A stretch of 7,149 nucleotides of DNA, taken from positions 1,773,763-1,780,911 of the forward strand of contig CP070839.1 in NCBI GenBank assembly GCA_020341875.1, given 5' to 3'. This stretch comes from Candidatus Zixiibacteriota bacterium. Its GTDB lineage: Bacteria; Zixibacteria; MSB-5A5; SM1-73. Below, in pieces: positions 1 to 6,643 of this stretch. Numbering within the stretch: position 1 is the first letter of the stretch; each line of letters starts with the position of its first letter. The position numbers were made by a program, and so were the translations under genes. Under the pieces are notes generated by a model, which was not told where the DNA came from, did no database searches, and worked only from the letters and a program-made list of their open reading frames with translations.

Positions 1-378
1 TACCAGGCCTATGCAGACGAACATGGCTTCACTTCCCGCCTTGCAGGCGAACTCGTAATCGGCGCAATGTACCTCAGGCGTGGCTCCAATGGCCTCGGCC
101 AGAACCGTACCCGAGGGCTTCACCGCGTATGGGTGAGATTCCGATCCCACGTACGCCGCTCCTATCTCCTTGGGATCGATGCCTGCACGCTTTAGGGCGT
201 ACTTGGTCGCCTCAACCGACATGGTGATGGTATCCTGATCCGGGCTGGGGACCGACTTCTCGTAAAGCAGCAGGCCCTTCTTGTAACTGGGAGCATCTGC
301 GCCCCACACCTTGGCGATCTCCTCCACCTTGATTCGGTGTCTGGGAACGTAAGCTCCGTAGCCAACTATACCAACCAT
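1..378 (-). CDS. Hydroxymethylglutaryl-CoA synthase, archaeal-type (N-terminal 126 residues, cut by window start)
   Basis: Condenses acetyl-CoA with acetoacetyl-CoA to HMG-CoA, the committed carbon-building step of the mevalonate pathway, in the cytoplasm. The reading frame is open from an ATG at 378 to the window edge, giving 126 residues of an expected total of about 350. It opens with MVGIVGYGAYVPRHRI, typical of the archaeal/bacterial HMGS branch of the thiolase fold. Glu80 in GSESHPYAVKPSG matches the general acid/base Glu, and Cys112 in DYEFACKAG matches the acyl-accepting catalytic Cys. The His and Asn of the active site lie outside the window. A GAGG Shine-Dalgarno (384-387) sits about 5 nt before the ATG and supports this start. 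The gene has its own strong promoter. In archaea this gene is usually followed by a thiolase and a DUF35 OB-fold protein; here that would lie beyond position 1. An FabH-like KAS III is the alternative, but the motifs favour HMGS. Confidence 0.9.
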   Translation of the reverse strand, partial: MVGIVGYGAYVPRHRIKVEEIAKVWGADAPSYKKGLLLYEKSVPSPDQDTITMSVEATKYALKRAGIDPKEIGAAYVGSESHPYAVKPSGTVLAEAIGATPEVHCADYEFACKAGSEAMFVCIGLV

Positions 379-476
379 TTCGTCCTCACTTTTTGATGCA
401 TGCTGTTTGGATTGACTTGCGGGTCAACAGTGATCTAACCAACGCAAGATGCCGCTTGCTAACTTCAAAGTCTATC

Positions 477-505
477 AGTATATACGCCAAAAGCCGCCAT
501 GTCAA
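477..505 (-). promoter_or_regulatory. Strong sigma70-type promoter for the HMG-CoA synthase gene
   Basis: Read on the minus strand, TTGACA (505-500) is followed by a 17-nt spacer and TATACT (482-477). The -35 is 6/6 and the -10 is 5/6 to consensus, with optimal spacing. Transcription should start near 470, giving a leader of about 90 nt before the ATG at 378. That leader contains two small inverted repeats: GCAAG/CTTGC (444-459) and TTGAC/GTCAA (412-427). The promoter was found by eye and has no experimental support. Confidence 0.78.
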
Positions 506-560
506 GTGAAATTTGTCACAAACGTGCGGAGCAAGTGTCATTCATACGCTTTTTGGATAA

Positions 561-593
561 GATAAAAGGCAAGGCCCAGGATAAACACCTGCC
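561..593 (-). terminator. Candidate weak intrinsic terminator after the ECF S-component gene
   Basis: On the minus strand GGCAGG (593-588) can pair with CCTTGCC (574-568), with one bulged base and a 13-nt loop, followed at once by TTTTATC (567-561). It lies about 23 nt downstream of the S-component stop codon and upstream of the HMGS promoter, where a terminator is expected. The stem is short and imperfect, so this may be only a partial terminator. Confidence 0.35.
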
Positions 594-616
594 GAACTAA
601 GAATCCTCGTCTTGCG

Positions 617-1165
617 TTAAACCTTTTCGCGATGGAATCTTGCCATCTTGAGGAGTAAAGGAGACAACACGACAAAGATGACCACGTTGGAAACAATGTG
701 AAGAAGTGAGAAAGGAACGGCAGCAACCATCACCGGCCAGAACTGGCCTACCACCAGCGCAGTGGCTAAGTTGGTGAGGAGATCGTAGAATAAGGTCAGC
801 GCCAAACCGGAGATTCCCATGGTTAGTATGACGCCTATTGTTCGTGAAGAGAAATCGGGCCTGAACGCAGACCTATCGAGCCTGAAAACCAACCCTCCGG
901 CAAATCCGATCAGCGCCATGGAGAGAACCTGCGCCAACGCGATGGGCAGAGGGGGAAAACCATACGGAGTCACAAAAGAGGTATAGATTGACATGGCAAT
1001 GACTCCGACTACCGCCCCCCCGATCATCCCCAGCAGATAGCCGGACGAAAAGACTATGAAGGTGAAGAACTCGACGTTTGGAACGGAAAGAATAGGAAGC
1101 TTCAAGGCGATGGCTAAGGCGATCAAGACTCCCATGAGGGCCAGCTTCCTGGCGGAAAAACTCAT
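617..1165 (-). CDS. ECF transporter S component, substrate unknown
   Basis: A 182-residue integral membrane protein that looks like the substrate-binding (S) subunit of an energy-coupling-factor vitamin importer. Hydrophobic segments at roughly residues 8-28, 33-60, 70-95, 108-128, 133-150 and 155-174 give about six helices, the usual S-component topology and length. The N-terminus (MSFSARKLALMGVLIALAIA) and the PNVEFF segment, followed by a Gly-rich GYLLGMIGGAVVGV helix, are typical of the PF12822-type S-component superfamily. No motif lets me assign riboflavin, thiamin, cobalamin or another ligand. The ATG overlaps the upstream protease stop as ATGA, and only a weak GGTGA site precedes it, so translation is probably coupled. 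EcfA ATPases and EcfT are absent from the window, so it must rely on a shared ECF module encoded elsewhere or act alone. The family call is fairly sure; the function is not. Confidence 0.72.
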   Translation of the reverse strand: MSFSARKLALMGVLIALAIALKLPILSVPNVEFFTFIVFSSGYLLGMIGGAVVGVIAMSIYTSFVTPYGFPPLPIALAQVLSMALIGFAGGLVFRLDRSAFRPDFSSRTIGVILTMGISGLALTLFYDLLTNLATALVVGQFWPVMVAAVPFSLLHIVSNVVIFVVLSPLLLKMARFHREKV

Positions 1166-3057
1166 CTGATCACCGCTATCTTCTTCAACTCGGTGGCTCG
1201 ATCAGTGCGGAACCGGTACAGGTAAACGCCGGAGGTAACGTACTCTCCCTCTTCGTTCCTTCCATCCCAGCGCATGGCAAGGTTCTGATCCAAATAGGTC
1301 CCGATCGGCAGCCTTTCGTCGGGTCTGGGGACAATTGTCCTTATCCGCTCCCCGCTTAGGGTAAATATGTCGATGCGCACTCTGCTGGGCGAGGCCAGTA
1401 CAAAGGGGAAATAAGTACGGTCAGATTCAGTCTCGATCACGAAAGGATTAGGGAAATTCTGAAGTATCCGGTCAGCCTGTGGCAGTGGGGATTCTCCGTG
1501 CAGAGAGCTATCGTACTCAGCCCAATAATCATAGATCCGGGCAAAGTCCGGACTTCTCTCGGTCACTGCTGGTATCATGAGGATCTGGCTGTAATTGCTC
1601 CAGTTGTAAATCTCGGCCCTTCCTGACATAGTCACGGGATTAAGAAGAAACGTGGTATCGAAAGGCTCCAAATGGGCCGGATTGTACCCTGCCGCCGAGA
1701 CCTCGTATCCAATGCCGTGTCCGTCGAAGTCGATTCTTACGCCACCCTGGGCCAGGCCGGGGTCGGGCACGAAGACCACGTAGTTCGACCCCAGATTCTC
1801 AGGAGGATGATTAGGCGAGGTCTGGCCGATTGGATAGTCTGCATGCACGGTATCCACCTTCACCTCTGGAAACAGATCGCCCTCCGAATAGAAGAACTGA
1901 GGCTTGGCTCTGCTTCCGGTGAAGAAGTTCCATACCGTAAATTCGCGGAAGACCTCCTCAAAGGCATCAGAGGCAAGACCTCTCGCCTGCAGGGCCTCGT
2001 CCGTGGCGGACTCCCCGCCCGGGTTGTCTATGGCGTTGTTCCCCGGAACCTCTTCACAGCGCTGCCAGATGTCTCTCACTATACTGGTGTCGAACCCATC
2101 TGGAACCGACGGATAAGCCCTCTCTGAAAGATATATCGGCCAGACGCAACTCCCGTAAGGGTGGTAGGCTTCCTCAGGGTCTTCACTAAAGGTCTTCAAG
2201 GACCAGTCAGGGTGATTATAGAAATACGAGAGATATCCCAGATAATCGTTCACCTGGTCGTAAACCACGTCCTCCATCCATACCGCTGACATCTCCATCC
2301 AATATGGTCTGAACGGATCCGTTTCGTACTCACCTCCGTCATAGCCCATCTGAATGGCGTGAAAGAACTCGTGCGCCGCAGTCACCTGGAGCCACTCGAG
2401 CCGCGAATGCTGTGGGCCGTAACCTATGTAATCATTGTCAAGCGCAATGTAGCTCGTGACCGAAGTCGAAGAGCCGGGGATAAGGAACTCTCCGTCAGTG
2501 TATCCCAGGTATTTTATCTGGCCGGCGGTCAGGTTCAACAGGTAGACGTCATACCTACCGTCGCCCCCGTTATCCTCGGTTTCAGGATACCAGTCGTCGC
2601 TCGGGGGCTGCCTAAACTCCAAAGCAGTGATCTCGGTATCCCAAACATGTTCCAAAACCATAGCCACGCTGTCGACCCAGTCAGGATGACCGTTCACGTT
2701 TTGATCCACATCGGGGTTATGAACCGCGCTGTCCCCGTCCTTGACATAGTGAATCTTGAAATGGCCCTCCGGGGTATCGTAGGTATACTCGTCAAAATTG
2801 TAGGTTGGCCTGTCGACATCCTGTTGAAGCGCTTCCTTCGCCCTCCGAGAAAGCCTCTCCCAGTTGGCTTTCACTTCAAGAAATATCGGCGTGGCGCATA
2901 TGGGACGATCGACCTGCTCGACCGCAGCCTGAGACGAGAATACGCTCTTCACTCTTTCTATTAGCTGCTGCTCATAAGTCTGGCTCAGCTTCTGTTGGTC
3001 GGCCTGAGCAGCCTGAAAAGCGATTAGAATGAACGCAAGGCATATAGACTTTCTCAT
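1162..3057 (-). CDS. Secreted zinc metallopeptidase (HExxH) with C-terminal FlgD-like/Por-type sorting domain
   Basis: A 631-residue exported protein. A Sec signal peptide covers residues 1-19 (basic MRK, hydrophobic core, AQA cleavage site). An Asp/Asn-rich stretch at 115-130 (DVDQNVNGHPDWVD) resembles a calcium-binding loop, and DNGGDGRYDVYLL (162-174) follows. The zinc site is HEFFH at 229-233, in TAAHEFFHAIQMGYD. Glu255 or Glu262 in YWMEMSAVWMED is the likely third ligand, giving a gluzincin-like arrangement. This resembles the MXAN_6640-type putative metalloproteases of myxobacteria and candidate phyla. Residues about 530-631 form a FlgD-Ig/T9SS-type C-terminal domain, with NFPNPF near its start, then WDGRNEEGE, SGVYLYRF and a final KKIAVIR. 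This implies export and perhaps surface anchoring. The ATG has an AGGAG site 7 nt upstream (3065-3069). It is the first gene of a two-gene unit with the ECF S component. Peptidase activity is inferred from motifs, and the substrate is unknown. Confidence 0.82.
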   Translation of the reverse strand: MRKSICLAFILIAFQAAQADQQKLSQTYEQQLIERVKSVFSSQAAVEQVDRPICATPIFLEVKANWERLSRRAKEALQQDVDRPTYNFDEYTYDTPEGHFKIHYVKDGDSAVHNPDVDQNVNGHPDWVDSVAMVLEHVWDTEITALEFRQPPSDDWYPETEDNGGDGRYDVYLLNLTAGQIKYLGYTDGEFLIPGSSTSVTSYIALDNDYIGYGPQHSRLEWLQVTAAHEFFHAIQMGYDGGEYETDPFRPYWMEMSAVWMEDVVYDQVNDYLGYLSYFYNHPDWSLKTFSEDPEEAYHPYGSCVWPIYLSERAYPSVPDGFDTSIVRDIWQRCEEVPGNNAIDNPGGESATDEALQARGLASDAFEEVFREFTVWNFFTGSRAKPQFFYSEGDLFPEVKVDTVHADYPIGQTSPNHPPENLGSNYVVFVPDPGLAQGGVRIDFDGHGIGYEVSAAGYNPAHLEPFDTTFLLNPVTMSGRAEIYNWSNYSQILMIPAVTERSPDFARIYDYWAEYDSSLHGESPLPQADRILQNFPNPFVIETESDRTYFPFVLASPSRVRIDIFTLSGERIRTIVPRPDERLPIGTYLDQNLAMRWDGRNEEGEYVTSGVYLYRFRTDRATELKKIAVIR

Positions 3058-3150
3058 CTTGACTCTCCTCTGAGATTAGGAAAACCGAACTTGCCAGTGG
3101 TGACGAGAACTGAGAGAGGATAGGGAAATGAAAGACCACATTTGTCTCCA

Positions 3151-3173
3151 GAGACTGCCTCCTTAGCAGTCTC
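3151..3173 (-). other. Perfect 8-bp stem-loop in the spacer upstream of the metallopeptidase gene
   Basis: On the minus strand GAGACTGC (3173-3166) pairs perfectly with GCAGTCTC (3158-3151) around a 7-nt loop, TAAGGAG. No U-run follows, so it is not a classical intrinsic terminator. It lies 93-115 nt before the protease ATG and about 75 nt after the PHP stop. It could be a read-through attenuator, an mRNA processing or stability element, or the 3' end of the upstream operon. The loop carries a Shine-Dalgarno-like sequence. Confidence 0.5.
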
Positions 3174-3248
3174 ACGTCGACTCGGGGAATAGCTTGGATG
3201 ACGTTTGCCGGCAGGTCTCCGTATCGGTCCTCCGAATTGAAAGCGCGG

Positions 3249-4079
3249 TCAATAATTCTCCTCTTTCACCTTTCGCAGCATCTCCAAGCACTGGTACGGG
3301 ACTTTGACAGTGCCGATTAGAGTCTTTTCTCCTCTCCGGCCGTGACAGTCCGACCCCCCGGTGTGAATCAGTCCCAGTTTGTTGGCTGAGTTAATATAGT
3401 GGCGAGTGGCCTGCCGATCGTGCTTGGAGTGATATGCCTCGATCCCGTCTAAGCCCATCTGGATGAATTGATAGATGGCCTCGTGTGACCTCGAGGTTCC
3501 GGGATGAGCAAGGACCGCCACCCCCCTCACCAAATGAATTAGGTCTATCCCCTCCTGCGGAGTCAGGAATCGCTTGGGAACGTAGGCTGGAGCGTGATAA
3601 CCCAGGTATCTGGCAAAGGCCTCATCGTAGGTATGAACAAACTCCTCTTTGAGCAAGGCATCAGCCAAATGAGGTCGCCCCACCGAACTGTTTCCCGCTA
3701 TTCTTCTCACCGTATCTATGCTCAAGTCTAATCCCAACTCATTTAGCTTTTCCACCATCTTCTCGCCGCGAACCCGCCGCTCCTCCTGGAAGCTGTTGAT
3801 CTTCTTCAAGAATTCCGGGTTCTCGCACTCAATCAGATACCCCAGCAGGTGAAAGTCGTCGCTCTTGTATGAGACGGAAAGTTCCACCGCAGGTACAAGC
3901 TCGATGTCCAACTCCTCTGCCTTCTCCTTTGCCGCCAGATACCCATTGATGGTATCATGGTCGGTAATGGAGACACCAGAAAGCCCCGCTTCCTTGGCAA
4001 AGTCAACCACCTGTTCCGGGGTCAGCAGGCCATCGGAGGCGGTGCTGTGAATATGAAGATCTACCCAGCGTTTCTGCAT
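3249..4079 (-). CDS. PHP-domain phosphoesterase (YciV / RNase AM-like)
   Basis: A 276-residue cytoplasmic metal-dependent phosphoesterase. The polymerase-and-histidinol-phosphatase metal ligands are all visible: HIHSTASDG (His9, His11, Asp16), TDHD (Asp40, His41, Asp42), Glu66 in AVELS, His77 in DDFHLLGY, RPHLA (135-139), AHPG (His192) and GGSDCHG (Asp244, His246). The length matches the YciV/TrpH-like branch. Characterised members of that branch hydrolyse 3',5'-nucleotide bisphosphates and degrade short RNAs from the 5' end (RNase AM). Whether this protein does the same is inference. The ATG is the only possible start here, because an in-frame TAA lies 6 nt upstream. The nearest Shine-Dalgarno (GAGG, 4094-4097) overlaps the ftcD stop codon and is 14 nt from the ATG, rather far. 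It is the last gene of the argF-ftcD-PHP unit, 16 nt after ftcD. Confidence 0.88.
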   Translation of the reverse strand: MQKRWVDLHIHSTASDGLLTPEQVVDFAKEAGLSGVSITDHDTINGYLAAKEKAEELDIELVPAVELSVSYKSDDFHLLGYLIECENPEFLKKINSFQEERRVRGEKMVEKLNELGLDLSIDTVRRIAGNSSVGRPHLADALLKEEFVHTYDEAFARYLGYHAPAYVPKRFLTPQEGIDLIHLVRGVAVLAHPGTSRSHEAIYQFIQMGLDGIEAYHSKHDRQATRHYINSANKLGLIHTGGSDCHGRRGEKTLIGTVKVPYQCLEMLRKVKEENY

Positions 4080-4095
4080 CTGATTTTACTGATCC

Positions 4096-5625
4096 TCACT
4101 TCAGCTTCTCTTCTACATTTCCGTCGATTTTCTGAGCCAAGGCCGAAGCTTCCTGTCTGATACCATCCGCCTTCTGCCTTGTAGAGGTCACGAAATCCTG
4201 GTCTTCAATCGATAGCAGGTTTATTCTAACGTTGTAGTATGCACCATCCACTGCAGTCTTCGCGGCGAGCGCAGATACACCCGCATCCGAGATCATATTG
4301 GGATTTCCCTTTTCCACCACCACCTGACTCAATTTGAGCGATTCCAAGCCTTTCTCCATCACCTGCAGCGGAACGGCTATGGCTCCTTTGGTCGCTTCTT
4401 GCACGGCCTGGTTCCGTTTCTCCTTCTCCTCATCGGTGTATTTGGGGAGTTTCATGGCAGCCATAACACAGTCGAAGCTCTCCGCATCCCTGATGATGAA
4501 CTCCTCCATCTGTTTCTTGATCGATTCTGCCTTGTTCAGGACGCCCTTGAGCTCGTCACTCACATCCTTGAATTTCTTCCTTCCGATGGTCAATCGGCAC
4601 ACCATGGATGAAAGAGCGCCGGCCAACGCGCCGCAGGCGGCTGCAACGCTTCCCCCACCCGGAGCAGGAGAGGACGAAGCCACCTGATCGACGAACCCTT
4701 CCAGCCCCTCCTTTTCTCCACCGGCAAAGACCATCAGCTTGCTTTCCAGCACCTGCTCCTTCTTGAAATTCTCCAGGCGCAGATAGTAGTCCGCGACGTC
4801 CAGCAGGGCGTCCTGAGGCGTCAGACCGACGATCTCACTGGAGACGACAGGAACCCCGTACCGCTCTGCTTCCGATTTTATCATCTCAAAAACTCGAAAG
4901 ATAGGGGTCTTGGGATAATTGACCAGGTTCATCGAGACCTGAGTCAGTCCTCTCTCTTTGATCTCGAAGCCCATGGCTTTACAGAATCTCAGGCCCCCAC
5001 GTGCGAACCTTATCGCGTTAGCGATCTTCTTGGCTATTCCCACGTAGGGCGTTCCGAGATAAACGTTGAACGCGATCAAGGGCATGCGGGCACCGATGGC
5101 GATAGCTCCGGCACTCGGGTGCATCTTGGCCGGCCCAAAATCGGGCTTTTTGTCCGGGTTCGTCCCTATCTCCGCCTTGATCCCCTCGTATTCGCCGCGC
5201 CTGACAGCCGCGAGGTTAGTTCGATCCGGCCTGCTCGCTGCCGCCTCGTACAGGTAGACCGGAATCTGAAGCTTCTCCCCTACCTCTTTTCCGAGCTGCT
5301 CAGCCAGTATCACGCAATCCCTCTGCGTGACCTCGGAGATGGGAATGAAGGGAACCACGTCGGTTGCTCCCATACGCGGATGCTCGCCCTGGTGCTTTTC
5401 CATATCGATCAACTCAGTGGCTTTGGAGATTGCCTTGAAGGCAGCTGTCTTGGCTTCTTCCGGACCGCCGACAAAGGTCACCACCGCCCGGTTATGGTCT
5501 TTATCCATCTCTCTGTCCAACAGCAGCACACCGGGGACCGATTTGATCTCCTCGAGAATAGCGTCGATGACTTCTGGCCTTCTTCCTTCACTGAAATTGG
5601 GAACACATTCTACAATCTTTGCCAT
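4096..5625 (-). CDS. ftcD: Bifunctional glutamate formiminotransferase / formiminotetrahydrofolate cyclodeaminase
   Basis: A 509-residue cytoplasmic folate enzyme. The N-terminal half moves a formimino group from formiminoglutamate (or a related donor) to tetrahydrofolate. The C-terminal half then cyclises it to 5,10-methenyl-THF and releases ammonia. Residues 1-180 are the formiminotransferase N-subdomain, with the opening AKIVECVPNFSEGR and His82 in EHPRMGATD, the same number as the catalytic His of the mammalian enzyme. Residues 181-300 form the C-subdomain. Residues about 308-500 are the cyclodeaminase domain, with SSPAPGGGS (318-326) and GNPNMISDAGVSA around 440-452. The full fusion is close to the 541 residues of mammalian FTCD, whereas many bacteria carry the halves as separate genes. 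I chose the ATG at 5625. It begins at the conserved MAKIVECVPN and has GAGAGG 7 nt upstream. An in-frame ATG at 5691 would add 22 residues unlike the family and overlap argF. No hut genes are nearby. Confidence 0.93.
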   Translation of the reverse strand: MAKIVECVPNFSEGRRPEVIDAILEEIKSVPGVLLLDREMDKDHNRAVVTFVGGPEEAKTAAFKAISKATELIDMEKHQGEHPRMGATDVVPFIPISEVTQRDCVILAEQLGKEVGEKLQIPVYLYEAAASRPDRTNLAAVRRGEYEGIKAEIGTNPDKKPDFGPAKMHPSAGAIAIGARMPLIAFNVYLGTPYVGIAKKIANAIRFARGGLRFCKAMGFEIKERGLTQVSMNLVNYPKTPIFRVFEMIKSEAERYGVPVVSSEIVGLTPQDALLDVADYYLRLENFKKEQVLESKLMVFAGGEKEGLEGFVDQVASSSPAPGGGSVAAACGALAGALSSMVCRLTIGRKKFKDVSDELKGVLNKAESIKKQMEEFIIRDAESFDCVMAAMKLPKYTDEEKEKRNQAVQEATKGAIAVPLQVMEKGLESLKLSQVVVEKGNPNMISDAGVSALAAKTAVDGAYYNVRINLLSIEDQDFVTSTRQKADGIRQEASALAQKIDGNVEEKLK

Positions 5626-5632
5626 TGTACAA

Positions 5633-5638
5633 CCTCTC
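5633..5638 (-). promoter_or_regulatory. Ribosome binding site deciding the ftcD start
   Basis: GAGAGG on the minus strand lies 7 nt before the ATG at 5625. It supports that start over the in-frame ATG at 5691, which would sit inside the argF coding region. Confidence 0.7.
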
Positions 5639-5646
5639 TTAGCAGA

Positions 5647-5661
5647 ATTCCAGGCTGGAAT
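5647..5661 (-). repeat. 15-bp perfect palindrome between argF and ftcD
   Basis: ATTCCAG and CTGGAAT are perfect 7-bp inverted arms around a single central base, inside the 43-bp spacer between the argF stop and the ftcD ATG. With one central base it fits a dimeric-repressor DNA site better than an RNA hairpin, although a 5-bp RNA stem with a 5-nt loop is possible. No U-tract follows, so it is not a terminator. Function unknown. Confidence 0.45.
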
Positions 5662-5668
5662 GTTATCA

Positions 5669-6610
5669 TTACTCGAACTTCTGAAATGCACCCCGCTCGT
5701 CCGGCGCCTGGCTCAGAAGCTTAACCATAATCGCCTTTTGCGCATGCAGTCTGTTCTCCGCCTCGTCAAACACCACCGAATGCGGACCGTCCATAACCTC
5801 GTCGGTGATCTCCTCTCCCCTGTTTGCCGGCAGGCAATGCATAACGATGCAATCATCCTTAGCATGTTTCAACAAATCATCATTGACCTGAAAGCTCTCC
5901 AGGAGTTTCTTCCTCTTGTCGGAGAGATGTTTCTCTCCCATGCTGGCCCACACGTCGGTGTAGAGCACGTCTGCATCCTTGGTCGCTTCTTTGGCATCGA
6001 AGGTCACGCTTATCTGGCTCAAGCCCACCTTCTGCGCCTTCTCAACAATCTCCTGATTCGGCTGGGTCTCCGGTGAAGTGCCGATCCTGAGGTCAAATGA
6101 GAACCTGGTGGCCGCGTTGAGCCAGGAATTTGCCACGTTATTGCCGTCGCCTAGATAAGCCACAGTAAGGCCTTCAACCTTTTCCTTGTGCTCCAGGGCG
6201 GTCAGCATATCACCCATCACCTGGCAGGGGTGCAGAAGATCTGTCAGCCCATTGACCACCGGCACCTCTGCATGCTTGGCCAGCTCCTCGACCTGCTTAT
6301 GATCGAACGCCCTGATCATTATCATATCTACGAACCGCGACAGGACCTTGGCGGCATCGTAGACCGATTCCCTCTTGCCCAGTCCTATCTCATCCCCGGT
6401 GATGTAGAGCGACTTCCCCCCGAGCTGCATAATCCCCACCTCAAAGCTCACCCTGGTGCGAAGCGACGGTTTGAGGAAGACACATGCTACAGCTTTGCCT
6501 GCCAACGGCAGTGGCGCAATCTTGCCCGACTTCATATCCAGGGCGAGTTCAAACGTCTCCTTAATCTCGTCTGTGGTGAAGTCCGTTATTGCCAGAAAAT
6601 CTTTGCTCAT
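5669..6610 (-). CDS. argF: Ornithine carbamoyltransferase
   Basis: Makes citrulline from ornithine and carbamoyl phosphate in arginine synthesis; catabolic OTCs run the reverse reaction. The 313-residue cytoplasmic protein has normal family length. The carbamoyl-phosphate loop is KPSLRTRVSFEVG (Ser49, Arg51, Thr52, Arg53), with Leu replacing the more common second Thr of STRTR. HPCQ is at 127-130, the ornithine-loop motif DVWASMG at 219-225, and HCLPA with its reactive Cys at 258-262. The SMG motif argues for ornithine over putrescine or N-acetylornithine as substrate. A strong AAAGGAG (6622-6628) lies 12 nt upstream of the ATG, with a second GAGG (6615-6618) 4 nt upstream. It is the first gene of a three-gene unit with ftcD and the PHP gene, and no other arg genes are in view. 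Direction of flux is not determinable here; an anabolic role is the default. Confidence 0.95.
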   Translation of the reverse strand: MSKDFLAITDFTTDEIKETFELALDMKSGKIAPLPLAGKAVACVFLKPSLRTRVSFEVGIMQLGGKSLYITGDEIGLGKRESVYDAAKVLSRFVDMIMIRAFDHKQVEELAKHAEVPVVNGLTDLLHPCQVMGDMLTALEHKEKVEGLTVAYLGDGNNVANSWLNAATRFSFDLRIGTSPETQPNQEIVEKAQKVGLSQISVTFDAKEATKDADVLYTDVWASMGEKHLSDKRKKLLESFQVNDDLLKHAKDDCIVMHCLPANRGEEITDEVMDGPHSVVFDEAENRLHAQKAIMVKLLSQAPDERGAFQKFE

Positions 6611-6643
6611 AGTGCCTCAATCTCCTTTGAGAATTTTCTGACT

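Noticed and set aside
538..726. 62-residue minus-strand frame overlapping the 3' end of the ECF S component
   Set aside because: Out of frame with the S component, no ribosome site, and it contains the candidate terminator.
2359..2964. Plus-strand 201-residue open frame antisense to the metallopeptidase
   Set aside because: No recognisable motifs and no promoter or ribosome site seen. The opposite strand encodes a protein with signal peptide, zinc motif and sorting domain.
2972..3175. 67-residue minus-strand frame from a GTG at 3175 overlapping the protease start
   Set aside because: It runs out of frame into the protease signal-peptide region and has no family resemblance. The protease ATG has a proper ribosome site.
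5626..5691. 22-residue N-terminal extension of FtcD from an ATG at 5691
   Set aside because: It overlaps the end of argF, does not resemble the family N-terminus, and the ATG at 5625 has a good ribosome binding site and starts the conserved sequence.
5327..6076. Plus-strand 249-residue open frame antisense to argF and ftcD
   Set aside because: It lies opposite two clearly conserved genes, has no recognisable domain, and is best explained as a codon-bias shadow.
6458..6466. SLRTR instead of STRTR in the ArgF carbamoyl-phosphate loop as a sign of altered substrate
   Set aside because: Leu at this position is found in many carbamoyltransferases, and all other catalytic motifs are intact, including SMG for ornithine.
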